Origin: Firmicutes bacterium CAG:124
GTDB lineage: Bacteria > Bacillota > Clostridia > Oscillospirales > Oscillospiraceae
Length of the DNA stretch: 23,566 nucleotides
Reading direction: 5' to 3'
NCBI GenBank assembly: GCA_000432135.1
Contig: HF990539.1
Location: 11,426-34,991 of the forward strand
The first letter of the stretch is position 1, and each line of letters starts with the position of its first letter. The notes beneath the pieces were generated by a model. It had not been told where the DNA came from, ran no database searches, and saw only the letters and a program-made list of their open reading frames with translations. Below are positions 7,497-15,037 of this stretch, piece after piece. The position numbers were made by a program, and so were the translations under genes.

Positions 7497-7552
7497 GCGG
7501 ACATCGGATGGACGGTTCCAAGCGCGCTTGGCGCCGGCCATCGGGTGTCCGC
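7497..7552 (+). promoter_or_regulatory. Second, longer mRNA hairpin before livH
   Basis: GCGGACA (7497-7503) pairs with TGTCCGC (7546-7552). Inside it GATGG pairs with CCATC, and CCAAGC-GC-GCTTGG forms the tip. It is followed by the livH Shine-Dalgarno about 20 bases on. No T run follows, so it is an RNA structure in the intergenic region, possibly for differential expression. Confidence 0.5.
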
Positions 7553-7579
7553 AATAGAGAAGGAAAGTGAGGTATCAAC

Positions 7580-8461
7580 ATGAACCTGTCCCTGCTGCTC
7601 TCGCAGCTGTTCAATGGCCTCCAGACAGGCTCGATCTACGCGCTGGTGGCACTTGGCTACAGCATGGTCTACGGTATTATCCTGCTTTTGAACTTCGCAC
7701 ACGGCGACATCATCATGGTCGGCGCATATGCTGCCTTTTACGCCATGACGAACTTCCATCTGCACCCCATCGTATCTGTTATCATCGCGGTCATTACCAG
7801 CACGCTCCTCGGCGTTGTGATTGAAAAGGTTGCCTATACGCCGTTGCGCAAGGCGCCGAGACTGAGCCTGCTTATCACCGCGATCGGTATCTCGTTCCTT
7901 CTGGAAAACGGCGCGCAGCTGCTCTTTGGCTCCGATACGAAGAGCATGGATCCCATTGTTCCGGGCAATATTTCGCTCGGCTCTGTGACCATCAGCAACG
8001 CAGCGCTGTTGACCATTATTGTGACCATCATTGCCATGGCTGCCCTGACCGTCGTTGTGCAGAAGACGAAGCTCGGCAAGGCCATGCGCGCCGTGTCTGA
8101 GGATATGGGCGCGGCACAGCTGATGGGCATCAGCCTGAACAGAACGATCTCCTTTACGTTCGCCATCGGCTCGGCGCTTGCCGGTATCGGCTCTGTCTTG
8201 TATCTGTGCGCCTATCAGCAGGCGTCGCCCACGATGGGCTCTATGCTGGGCCTGAAGGCGTTCGTTGCCGCCGTCCTCGGCGGTATCGGCTCGATCCCCG
8301 GCGCGATGATCGGCGGCTTTGCCATTGGTCTTCTCGAAGCGCTCGTTTCGGCAGTCGGTCTTTCCATCTGGAAGGACGGCGTTGTATTTGCGATTCTGAT
8401 CGTCGTTCTGCTGGTCAAGCCGACCGGTATTCTTGGCCGTCCGCAGACGGAAAAAGTGTAA
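7580..8461 (+). CDS. livH: Branched-chain amino acid ABC transporter permease LivH
   Basis: A 293-aa polytopic membrane protein with the LivH opening 'LLSQLFNGLQTGSIYALVALGYSMVYGIILLLNFAHGDIIMVGAYAAFYA'. The cytoplasmic coupling loop lies around 'LGKAMRAVSEDMGAAQLMGISLNRTISFTFAIGSALAGIGSVLY', and the conserved 'GLKAFVAAVLGGIGSIPGAMIGGFAIGLLEAL' is near the end. It forms the transmembrane channel with LivM. GTGAGG precedes the ATG. The next gene starts 17 bp downstream. Confidence 0.95.
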   Translation: MNLSLLLSQLFNGLQTGSIYALVALGYSMVYGIILLLNFAHGDIIMVGAYAAFYAMTNFHLHPIVSVIIAVITSTLLGVVIEKVAYTPLRKAPRLSLLITAIGISFLLENGAQLLFGSDTKSMDPIVPGNISLGSVTISNAALLTIIVTIIAMAALTVVVQKTKLGKAMRAVSEDMGAAQLMGISLNRTISFTFAIGSALAGIGSVLYLCAYQQASPTMGSMLGLKAFVAAVLGGIGSIPGAMIGGFAIGLLEALVSAVGLSIWKDGVVFAILIVVLLVKPTGILGRPQTEKV

Positions 8462-8478
8462 GGAAGGGGAGACGGACT

Positions 8479-9549
8479 ATGAAGAAAACACGATCTGCCA
8501 TCCGCATTCCCATGCCGCTGCGGTATCTGATCAATCTTGTGCTGATCCTCGCGCTGTGGTTCGTGCTGTATACGCTCATTCAGAACGGAACCATCACAAA
8601 CTATTGGAGCGGCATTCTCATCACTGTCGGCATCAATATCATCCTCGCAACCTCGCTGAACGTCGCGACTGGCTATCTGGGCCAGCTCCCGCTTGGACAC
8701 GCGGGCTTTATGGCGGTCGGCGCATATGCGGGCGGCATTTTCATGAAGGCAGTCCCGGTGCAGGAGCTTCTGAAATCCGGCAACACGGGTGCAGCGATCC
8801 CGTATATCCTGTTGGCGCTGCTGATCAGCGCGGTCGTTGCCGGTATCTTCGGCATTCTGATCGGCATCCCGGCGCTGCGTCTGCGCGGCGACTATCTGGC
8901 AATTATCACGCTGGGCTTCGGCGAGATCATCCGCGTCATCCTGACGAACATTGACTCCGTGATCGGCAAGGACTTTACATATGGCGCAGCCGGTCTGAAG
9001 CGTATTCCAAAATATTCCTCATTTACACTGGTGTTTATCTGCGTGGTCGTGTCCTGCTATATCATCCACACGATCATGAAATCCCGCCATGGCCGTGCAA
9101 TCCTGTCTATCCGTGAAGATGAGATCGCGTCCGAGAGCGTCGGCGTGCAGACGACGTATTATAAGACGTTCGCCTTCGTCGTCTCCGCTATGCTGGCCGG
9201 TATCGCGGGCTGCCTGTACGCGGGCTATATCGGCTCTTTGTATCCCTCGACGTTCAAGTTCATGAAGTCCATTGAAATTCTGGTCATGGTCGTGCTTGGC
9301 GGCATGGGCTCCATGCTGGGTTCGATCCTGTCGGCAACTGTGCTCACCATCCTGCCGGAGCTGCTGCGTTCGTTCTCGGATTACCGCATGGTCGTATACT
9401 CTCTGGCACTTGTCGTGATGATGATCTTCCGGCCGAAGGGACTGCTCGGCAGCTACGATTTCTCGCTTTCCCGCAGCCTTGAAACCTTCCTGAACCGGCT
9501 GCTCGGACGCACAGAAAATCCAAAGAAGGAGGCGGCAGACAATGAGTAA
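8479..9549 (+). CDS. livM: Branched-chain amino acid ABC transporter permease LivM
   Basis: A 356-aa polytopic membrane protein of the LivM type. It carries 'LATSLNVATGYLGQLPLGHAGFMAVGAYAGG', 'GIPALRLRGDYLAIITLGFGEIIRVIL' and the C-terminal 'EILVMVVLGGMGSMLGSILSATVLTILPELLR'. It pairs with LivH to form the pore. The frame is open well upstream, but the ATG at 8479 has a clear GGGGAG site and opens with a short basic N-terminus before the first membrane segment; a start further upstream would run into livH. Its 3' end overlaps livG by 8 bp, indicating coupled translation. Confidence 0.95.
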   Translation: MKKTRSAIRIPMPLRYLINLVLILALWFVLYTLIQNGTITNYWSGILITVGINIILATSLNVATGYLGQLPLGHAGFMAVGAYAGGIFMKAVPVQELLKSGNTGAAIPYILLALLISAVVAGIFGILIGIPALRLRGDYLAIITLGFGEIIRVILTNIDSVIGKDFTYGAAGLKRIPKYSSFTLVFICVVVSCYIIHTIMKSRHGRAILSIREDEIASESVGVQTTYYKTFAFVVSAMLAGIAGCLYAGYIGSLYPSTFKFMKSIEILVMVVLGGMGSMLGSILSATVLTILPELLRSFSDYRMVVYSLALVVMMIFRPKGLLGSYDFSLSRSLETFLNRLLGRTENPKKEAADNE

Positions 9550-10396
9550 CAAATGGGTCAATCCACAGCCCAAGCTTGTTCCGCAGCCGTACACGAACCT
9601 GCTGACGGAACGTGACATCGGCAAGCCTCCGATTCTGGAAACGCGCCACCTCGGCATTGACTTCGGCGGTCTGACCGCTGTTGCCGACTTCAACCTCGCC
9701 ATCGGCCGCACGGAGATCACCGGCCTGATCGGCCCGAACGGCGCAGGCAAGACGACGATTTTCAATTTGCTGACCAACGTGTACAAGCCGACCCGCGGCT
9801 CTATTCTTCTGGACGGCGTTTCAACAGAAGGGAAGAGCACGGTCGAGGTCAACCACATGGGCATTGGCCGAACCTTCCAGAACATCCGCCTGTTCCGCAA
9901 TCTGACCGTTCTGGACAACGTTTTGATCGGCCTGAACAATGAAATGAAATATTCCGCCGCTTCCGCCATTCTCCGCCTGCCGGGGTATTGGAGACGCGAA
10001 CGCATTGCAAAGGAGCGCGCGCTGGAGCTGCTGAGCATTTTCAACATGGAAAATGTGGCGGATCATTTGGCAGGCAGCCTGCCGTATGGCGCACAGCGCC
10101 GGTTGGAGATCGTCCGCGCACTGGCGACGAATCCGTGCCTGCTGCTGCTGGATGAGCCTGCCGCCGGCATGAACCCGTCCGAAACGAGCGAGCTTATGGA
10201 GAATATCGTGAAGATCCGAGACACCTTTGGCATCGCAATCATGCTGATCGAGCACGATATGAACCTTGTAATGGGCATCTGTGAGGGCATCTGCGTTCTG
10301 AACTTCGGTAAAATCATTGCGAAGGGTACGCCGAATGATATTCAGGCCAATCCGGCTGTTATCGAAGCGTACCTCGGCAAAAAGAAGGAGGGCTGA
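9542..10396 (+). CDS. livG: Branched-chain amino acid ABC transporter ATPase LivG
   Basis: A 284-aa ABC ATPase with Walker A 'GPNGAGKTT', a Q-loop around 'GIGRTFQNIRLFRNLTVLDNV', the LivG-type signature 'LPYGAQRRLEI', Walker B 'CLLLLDEPAAGMNP' and a switch His in 'LIEHDMNLVM'. An N-terminal extension of about 30 residues precedes the domain. The Shine-Dalgarno GGAGGC lies within the end of livM. It powers transport together with LivF. Confidence 0.95.
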   Translation: MSNKWVNPQPKLVPQPYTNLLTERDIGKPPILETRHLGIDFGGLTAVADFNLAIGRTEITGLIGPNGAGKTTIFNLLTNVYKPTRGSILLDGVSTEGKSTVEVNHMGIGRTFQNIRLFRNLTVLDNVLIGLNNEMKYSAASAILRLPGYWRRERIAKERALELLSIFNMENVADHLAGSLPYGAQRRLEIVRALATNPCLLLLDEPAAGMNPSETSELMENIVKIRDTFGIAIMLIEHDMNLVMGICEGICVLNFGKIIAKGTPNDIQANPAVIEAYLGKKKEG

Positions 10397-10399
10397 GAC

Positions 10400-11104
<705 letters not shown>

Positions 11105-11113
11105 TCGCAGCAT

Positions 11114-11159
11114 AAAAACCAGACAGCACGCAGCTATGGCTGTGTGCTGTCTGGTTTTT
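11114..11159 (+). terminator. Strong terminator of the liv operon
   Basis: A 16-bp perfect stem (11114-11129 with 11144-11159), extended by a further 5 bp with one wobble, carries a TATG loop. It has A5 on the left and T5 on the right, so it could work in both directions. Confidence 0.9.
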
Positions 11160-11260
11160 GATTCATTATGCTGCGCCGCGTGCGACGAGGCAATGTATCA
11201 AGCGCTTGGATTTAATACCAGCCTTGGAACGACCTTCGCAAATATGGGATAACAAACTGA

Positions 11261-11302
11261 GCAGGCAGTACGCAGCCATGCTGTGCACTGCCTGCGTTTT
11301 TT
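11261..11302 (+). terminator. Second terminator before the convergent xer gene
   Basis: A 16-bp arm with two mismatches (11261-11276 with 11280-11295) and a 3-nt loop is followed by GTTTTTTAT. It reads in the plus direction and meets the 3' end of the minus-strand xer gene. I see no gene between this and the liv terminator. Confidence 0.65.
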
Positions 11303-12287
11303 ATAGTTTCAGCTTGGAAAGGGGATTGGCCTCTGCGGCAATTTTCTTGTCTGTATTTTCAATGTGCGTGTAGATCTGCGTCGTATTCAGATTTTCGTGA
11401 CCCAGAACCTCCTGCAGCGTTTTCAGATCCACGCCGTTCGCCAGCATCAGCGTTGCGGCAGTGTGCCGCAGCTTGTGCGCAGAAAACTGTGACGCATCAA
11501 GGCCGCATTCCAGCAGATGTTTTTTGACCAGCCGATGGACGGCAGAAACGCTGATACGGTTTTTATCCCGTGACCCAAAGAGCGCCTTATTGTCCGTCAG
11601 CACGATCTGGTTCCGTTCCTCCAGATACCGGTCGATGGCTTTCCGGCAGGAAGAGCCCATGTAGACGATCCGTTCCTTATTGCCTTTGCCGACAACGCGA
11701 ATGCGATCCTCATAGACGTCCGTAAGATTCAGCCCGACCAGTTCCGAACGGCGGATCCCACAATTCAGAAACAGCATCAAAATTGCAAAATCCCGGTTTT
11801 TATTCGGCCCATCGACAGCCTTCAAGAGCGCGGTAGATTCTTCCAGTGTCAGGTATTTCGGCAGGCTGCGGCGAATTTTGGGAAATTCGATATCTTTGAC
11901 CGGATTGTTCTGGATCTGCTTGGTGCTGATGGTCAGATACTTATAGAATGCCTTAATGGCCGACAGCTTCCGCGCGCGGGCAGCGGCCGCGATCCCGACA
12001 TCAGCCGGGCCTTCACGGTTTTGCCGGTCGTTTGTAAGATAAGATAGAAAATCAAACACCTCAGAAGACGACACCGTATTGAGAACGGACGCGTCGATCC
12101 ATTTAATGTCGATCTCGTCAAGCGGCGTCTGATACGGAAGCTCCTTGCGCATCAGCGTCAGAAACCGAAGAAACATCCGCAGATCCAGATGATATTCCGA
12201 AACCGTGCGCCGTGATTGGCCCTTGATCGATTCATGATACGATAAAAAGTCCCGCAGTACCTGCGGACATTCAGAATACGGCTGCAT
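11301..12287 (-). CDS. Xer-type tyrosine recombinase
   Basis: A 328-aa tyrosine recombinase. The N-terminal SAM-like DNA-binding domain starts at 'LRDFLSYHESIKGQSRRTVSEYHLDLRMFLRFL'. The catalytic domain shows the family set in order: Arg in 'LNCGIRRSEL', Lys in 'VVGKGNKERIVY', His-x-x-Arg in 'SAHKLRHTAATLML', His in 'LGHENLNTTQ' and nucleophile Tyr in 'IYTHIENTDKK'. I start at ATG 12287, which has GGGAG before it; the frame is open further upstream through the recombination site and its own promoter, which cannot all be coding. The gene lies outside the repeat-bounded prophage, and a recombination site (12346-12375) lies 58 bp upstream. This resembles single-recombinase Xer systems such as streptococcal XerS, whose dif site is next to the gene. 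A phage or element integrase is the alternative. Confidence 0.85.
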   Translation of the reverse strand: MQPYSECPQVLRDFLSYHESIKGQSRRTVSEYHLDLRMFLRFLTLMRKELPYQTPLDEIDIKWIDASVLNTVSSSEVFDFLSYLTNDRQNREGPADVGIAAAARARKLSAIKAFYKYLTISTKQIQNNPVKDIEFPKIRRSLPKYLTLEESTALLKAVDGPNKNRDFAILMLFLNCGIRRSELVGLNLTDVYEDRIRVVGKGNKERIVYMGSSCRKAIDRYLEERNQIVLTDNKALFGSRDKNRISVSAVHRLVKKHLLECGLDASQFSAHKLRHTAATLMLANGVDLKTLQEVLGHENLNTTQIYTHIENTDKKIAAEANPLSKLKL

Positions 12288-12323
12288 ACATAAAAACTCC
12301 CTTAGAACAGCTTTGATAAAGGT

Positions 12324-12352
12324 ATTATAACACACCTGTCCTCTGAACGCAA
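12324..12352 (-). promoter_or_regulatory. xer promoter overlapping the recombination site
   Basis: On the minus strand, TATAAT (12329-12324) is preceded at 17 bp by TTGCGT (12352-12347). This -35 box lies within the left arm of the dif-like site at 12346-12375, so Xer bound there should block its own promoter. Confidence 0.6.
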
Positions 12353-12375
12353 CAAAATCTTTATTTTGTTGCGTT
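12346..12375. other. dif/att-like Xer site A (left end of the prophage)
   Basis: A perfect inverted repeat: AACGCAACAAAA, a 6-bp centre (TCTTTA), then TTTTGTTGCGTT. Two 12-bp arms around a 6-bp core is the architecture of Xer sites. The same arms occur at 20665-20697 (site B) and, less exactly, at 12446-12475 (site C). No further copy is seen left of the xer gene in the window. Confidence 0.8.
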
Positions 12376-12419
12376 GGGAAAGGGCCAATTAAAAAGGCTA
12401 AGGTGTAGCCCTTCCCCAA
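12374..12419. repeat. Nested palindrome between sites A and C
   Basis: TTGGGAAAGGGC (12374-12385) pairs with GCCCTTCCCCAA (12408-12419) with one mismatch. Alternatively, the inner GGCTA/TAGCC (12396-12400 with 12406-12410) forms its own hairpin. It sits directly beside recombination site A. Confidence 0.5.
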
Positions 12420-12445
12420 CGGCGGCGTTCAAAGTCGAAATTGAA

Positions 12446-12475
12446 GCCTCAACAAAAAAACGGTTTTGTAGCGTT
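12446..12475. other. dif-like Xer site C (degenerate)
   Basis: GCCTCAACAAAA, 6 bp (AAACGG), TTTTGTAGCGTT. The left arm matches the site A arm at 9 of 12 positions and the right arm at 11 of 12, with the same 6-bp spacing. It lies exactly 100 bp from site A, just inside the element. Confidence 0.6.
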
Positions 12476-12744
12476 CACTCGTCTGAACTTCATAGCTGAT
12501 TCAGATTTGTGACGTTCATCTTGATTTTTATTATACTCGGCTCAAGCGGAATGTCAAGAACTTTTTTAATGAAATATGAATTTATTTTAAAGTAAAATCG
12601 ATGAATTCCAAACTAATTTTTGAATATTAAAATTCAAGACAGTGCTGTTATGTTATTGTAATGGAACTGTCATTTTTTATACCCACTTCCCCGGAAACCG
12701 GAAGACTGTCATACGGGAGAATATTGTGTCCTGCGGACGGCTGC

Positions 12745-12844
12745 GACGGGAAATATTCATCTGTCAAGCAGCTTTCGCGGCATAAAACCAGTGTGCGCAC
12801 TGGATTTATTCCACGGTCAACTTGACAGACGAAAATGTCCCGTC
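12745..12844. repeat. Long imperfect hairpin, candidate packaging or complementary-strand signal
   Basis: Nested inverted repeats share one axis: GACGGGA/TCCCGTC (12745-12751 with 12838-12844), CTGTCAAG/CTTGACAG (12761-12768 with 12821-12828) and CCAGTG/CACTGG (12788-12793 with 12798-12803) around a TGCG tetraloop. The stretches between them are mostly pairable too, giving one arm pair of nearly 50 nt. GCGGACGG (12733-12740) can also pair with CCGTCCGC (12840-12847). Confidence 0.65.
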
Positions 12845-12921
12845 CGCACGGCGGGCAACCGAAATCGCCCCCGCGATTCCGGCAAGCCTGACTTTTTATT
12901 ATGATAAAGGGAGTGCGTACA

Positions 12922-13572
12922 ATGAAACAGACAGTCAGAACGAGCAGAACGGCAGGATATTTAGAAAAGATTTTCAGGTCCTTGAACGCGGACAGCTTCA
13001 ACGGGGAATTGGAAGAACCTGTTATTACGATTCAGGACACGCCCACGGCATACGGTCATGTGACCGTTAGCAAGGCATGGAGCGTTAAAGGCGAGCACCA
13101 GCGTGAACTTAACATTGCGGCAGGGACGCTGCAAAGGCCGATTGAAGAAGTCGCTGCGACTATGCTGCATGAAATGGTTCATCTTTACAACTTGCAGCAC
13201 GAAATACAGGATTGCAGCCGAGGCGGAACGTATCACAATAAGAAATTCCGGGATGAAGCACAAAAGCATATGCTGACGATTGAGCATCACGAAAAATACG
13301 GCTGGACAGTCACGAAGCCGACCGAGGAACTGATTGATTACATCATCAATAAGGGATGGGAAGATATTATGATGAATCGGGCATCATTCCCCTTCCCGAT
13401 CAGCGGCGGCAGAAAAGGCAAGTCCACGGGTGAAGACGGAACGGAAACCACGAAGCCAAAGAGCAACAGCAGGAAATATGTATGTCCGAAGTGCAAAACG
13501 ATCATCAGAGCGACACGAGCGGTCAATGTGGTATGCGGGGATTGCGATATCCCGTTTGAATTGGAAGTATGA
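12922..13572 (+). CDS. SprT-like zinc metalloprotease
   Basis: A 216-aa protein of the SprT/zincin type. The zinc-binding helix is 'TMLHEMVHLYNLQH' (HExxH), followed downstream by 'GTYHNKKFRDEAQKH', which is typical of SprT-like proteins. A C-terminal zinc ribbon is made by 'YVCPKCKTIIRATRAVNVVCGDCD'. In eukaryotes the related Spartan cleaves DNA-protein crosslinks; the bacterial proteins are little studied. I start it at ATG 12922, because GGGAG lies 8 bases before it; the ATG at 12901 has no such site. It is on the strand opposite the virion genes and has its own terminator. It may be a cargo gene, or help remove the covalent Rep-DNA adduct left by the HUH nickase; that role is speculation. 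Confidence 0.8.
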   Translation: MKQTVRTSRTAGYLEKIFRSLNADSFNGELEEPVITIQDTPTAYGHVTVSKAWSVKGEHQRELNIAAGTLQRPIEEVAATMLHEMVHLYNLQHEIQDCSRGGTYHNKKFRDEAQKHMLTIEHHEKYGWTVTKPTEELIDYIINKGWEDIMMNRASFPFPISGGRKGKSTGEDGTETTKPKSNSRKYVCPKCKTIIRATRAVNVVCGDCDIPFELEV

Positions 13573-13573
13573 C

Positions 13574-13600
13574 AGAGGGGCGAAAGCCCCTCTCCCCTTT
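13574..13600 (+). terminator. Terminator of the sprT-like gene
   Basis: An 8-bp perfect stem (AGAGGGGC / GCCCCTCT) with a GAAA tetraloop is followed by CCCCTTTTC. It begins 1 base after the stop codon. Confidence 0.8.
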
Positions 13601-13603
13601 TCA

Positions 13604-13632
13604 TTGACAGAATCAAATAAATATTGTAAGAT
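13604..13632 (+). promoter_or_regulatory. Promoter of the 66-aa gene
   Basis: TTGACA (13604-13609, exact consensus), a 17-bp spacer and TAAGAT (13627-13632). It lies directly after the sprT terminator and leaves a leader of about 110 bases before the start codon. Confidence 0.6.
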
Positions 13633-13696
13633 TGAAGCAGCGAAAGGTATAAACAAAATCTTCGATATTGTTTATGAAATTTAGAATTGAAAAGGT

Positions 13697-13724
13697 ATTA
13701 TTGATATTTTTGAATATCAATAAT
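13697..13724. repeat. AT-rich palindrome in the leader of the 66-aa gene
   Basis: A perfect 12-bp stem (ATTATTGATATT / AATATCAATAAT) around TTTG. It may be an operator for a regulator or an RNA hairpin in the 5' leader; its position after the promoter fits either. Confidence 0.5.
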
Positions 13725-13750
13725 CAAATCTAATGCAAGAGGTATAAAGA

Positions 13751-13951
13751 ATGAAGAAATGCGAAAATACGTACATTGCGCAACAGTGTATCAGCATGAA
13801 AGCGACCATTCAAAATTTCAAGCTTGGGTTAAAAATGGCAAGCATGAAGGATGATGGAATCACCGACAAAAACGAAGAAAAGATGATTAAGGAAATCACG
13901 AAAGACCTTGAGCGGTTACAAAAAACACTTGATTCCTATGAATATGTATAA
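13751..13951 (+). CDS. Small helical protein of unknown function
   Basis: A 66-aa, charged, probably all-helical protein. The C-terminal half ('KNEEKMIKEITKDLERLQKTLDSYEYV') has coiled-coil character, and two Cys lie at positions 4 and 13. AGAGG precedes the ATG, a promoter with a consensus -35 lies upstream, and a strong bidirectional terminator follows, so expression is likely. It is transcribed against the virion genes and converges on zot. No family is recognised. By position it could be a regulator, an immunity or superinfection factor, or a cargo gene; nothing in the sequence decides this. Confidence 0.6.
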   Translation: MKKCENTYIAQQCISMKATIQNFKLGLKMASMKDDGITDKNEEKMIKEITKDLERLQKTLDSYEYV

Positions 13952-13952
13952 G

Positions 13953-13993
13953 AAAGCACCCGTGCGCGCATGTGCTGCGCACGGGTGCTTTTT
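13953..13993. terminator. Bidirectional terminator between convergent prophage transcripts
   Basis: A perfect 15-bp stem (13953-13967 with 13977-13991) with a 9-nt loop, A3 on the left and T5 on the right. It separates the plus-strand 66-aa gene from the minus-strand zot gene, whose stop codon it abuts. Confidence 0.9.
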
Positions 13994-14735
13994 ACCATTT
14001 TTTCCATTGCTTTTGCGGATATTCTTCGCGTGAAATCGTGTTGAACATCTTCCAAAGCGGCGGCGAGAAAATGATTTTTGTCGACCAAGGGACAAAATAA
14101 TATTCGTCAATAATTTCCTTCGACATATCGTTAATGCCGACGCGCTTCTTGATCTGCCGCCGATGGATAAACCACGGCAGCAGCCCTTTTTTCACGACAT
14201 AAAGCTTTTGCGCAAGCGTCCGAATCTTTTTGTCCATATCGTCAAAGCCCTGACTGAAAACGTCGATGGCAAGCTGGTAATGCCGATGGTATTTGTAAAA
14301 GTACAGTGATTTTTTGGAAAAGTCCTTGAAATCACGGTTATTGTATTCGATACCGGCTTCATCAATGATAACGCGACCGCCAGTGATCATATATGTACCA
14401 ATATCGGTTTTCGGGTCAAGCTGATAACAGCCGGTAATGGGAACATTCGACCAGACAGGAATACCGCGCCTGATATCATGACGCGCCAGATATGCGGCGT
14501 ATGTGGTTTTACCGCTTCCGGGGACACCGAAATAAATACTGACTATCTGAGGCGGCAGACGCTTCCTAGCAGCTTTCTGAGGGCCTTTCTTGAGAAACGA
14601 TAGAAAAGACTTCTTATGACGCGCCGAGTAACGCGGAGTATGCGACGGAGGCATTTCTTGAACAGGTGCAGGAGCTTCTTCATCATGCGTATCCCCTATC
14701 AGGTTTTTAATAAAAGAAAATTCGTTATCATCCAT
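13992..14735 (-). CDS. Zot/pI-type filamentous phage assembly ATPase
   Basis: A 247-aa P-loop protein with Walker A 'GVPGSGKTT' (70-78), Walker B 'RVIIDEAG' (121-128) and, about 20-45 residues later, 'YKYHRHYQLAIDVFSQGFDDMDKKIRTLAQ', the arrangement typical of Zot/gpI proteins. In filamentous phages this protein extrudes the ssDNA through the membrane while coat proteins assemble on it. The first 60 residues are a Pro-rich, basic linker. No clear C-terminal transmembrane helix is visible, unlike E. coli phage pI. It is the last gene of the minus-strand virion block, after a terminator that separates it from the coat genes. It is the hallmark gene that identifies the element as inovirus-like. 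AGAGG is 8 bases before the ATG. Confidence 0.88.
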   Translation of the reverse strand: MDDNEFSFIKNLIGDTHDEEAPAPVQEMPPSHTPRYSARHKKSFLSFLKKGPQKAARKRLPPQIVSIYFGVPGSGKTTYAAYLARHDIRRGIPVWSNVPITGCYQLDPKTDIGTYMITGGRVIIDEAGIEYNNRDFKDFSKKSLYFYKYHRHYQLAIDVFSQGFDDMDKKIRTLAQKLYVVKKGLLPWFIHRRQIKKRVGINDMSKEIIDEYYFVPWSTKIIFSPPLWKMFNTISREEYPQKQWKKW

Positions 14736-14765
14736 GTTTGTACCTCTTGAATCTTAATTTTCAAT

Positions 14766-14804
14766 ATAGAAAAGGTGAGGTGCGAGGGAGAATCGCACCC
14801 CACC
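14766..14804 (-). terminator. Terminator between the major coat genes and zot
   Basis: A 12-bp stem with one mismatch (14793-14804 with 14774-14785) is followed on the minus strand by TTTTCTAT. Filamentous phages often place a terminator behind the major coat gene so that coat mRNA is abundant and assembly mRNA scarce. Confidence 0.75.
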
Positions 14805-14813
14805 GGGAAACGG

Positions 14814-15002
14814 TCAGACGTTCAGCAGCCGCTTGAACAGACCGACGCCAAGACCGACAAGCGGAATTGCGCAGAACAGCAGCAGAATCGGCGTGCTGAC
14901 GATGGTAGAACCGACCGTACCAGCCCAGCCGATAGCCGAGGTAAAGACCTCACCGATAGACGAAAGCAGCGTTGCAATCGTAACAGTTGCAGCACCTTCC
15001 AT
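14814..15002 (-). CDS. Major coat protein candidate, copy 2 (62 aa)
   Basis: A small, mostly hydrophobic protein with a central membrane segment and a basic C-terminus ('GLFKRLLNV'), as in filamentous phage major coat proteins whose basic end faces the DNA. It is a paralogue of the next gene: the last ~18 residues ('LLLFCAIPLVGLGVGLFKRLLNV' region) are the same, and 'SSIG-FTSAIGWAG' is shared. It differs by an N-terminal 'MEGAATVTIATL' extension. No classical signal peptide is visible. GGATGA precedes the ATG. It directly follows copy 1 (35-bp gap). Confidence 0.75.
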   Translation of the reverse strand: MEGAATVTIATLLSSIGEVFTSAIGWAGTVGSTIVSTPILLLFCAIPLVGLGVGLFKRLLNV

Positions 15003-15037
15003 AATTCATCATCCTTTCATATCATGTTTTTCTGAGA

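Larger units (their letters stand above)
12376..12921. other. Large intergenic region of the prophage
   Basis: No convincing gene lies in these ~545 bases. They hold the palindrome at 12374-12419, the dif-like site C, an AT-rich stretch at about 12560-12650, a long imperfect hairpin at 12745-12844 and the leader of the sprT-like gene. In the excised circle this region would join the one upstream of the SSB-like gene (20562-20664), so it corresponds to the intergenic region of filamentous phages, which holds packaging and complementary-strand origin signals. Confidence 0.6.

Noticed and set aside
5694..7541. A 615-codon minus-strand frame across the Cys-rich gene and livJ
   Set aside because: It is antisense to livJ, which has a lipobox and clear family motifs. 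It crosses terminators and hairpins and has no supporting start signal.
11160..11260. A small gene between the liv terminator and the second terminator
   Set aside because: Frames here are short, lack a ribosome site and would start inside the terminator. I see nothing supportable.
11301..12287. The Xer recombinase as the prophage's own integrase
   Set aside because: It lies outside the segment bounded by sites A and B, and no third copy of the site is seen on its far side in the window. The host-Xer reading explains the layout better, although an element-borne integrase is not fully excluded.
12288..12419. An N-terminal extension of the recombinase to ATG 12419
   Set aside because: It would translate through the promoter and the perfect recombination site. 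ATG 12287 has a proper ribosome site and gives a normal domain start.
13992..14735. Calling the Zot homologue a toxin
   Set aside because: The name comes from Vibrio cholerae. The visible P-loop part is the phage assembly ATPase, and no separate toxin segment can be recognised.
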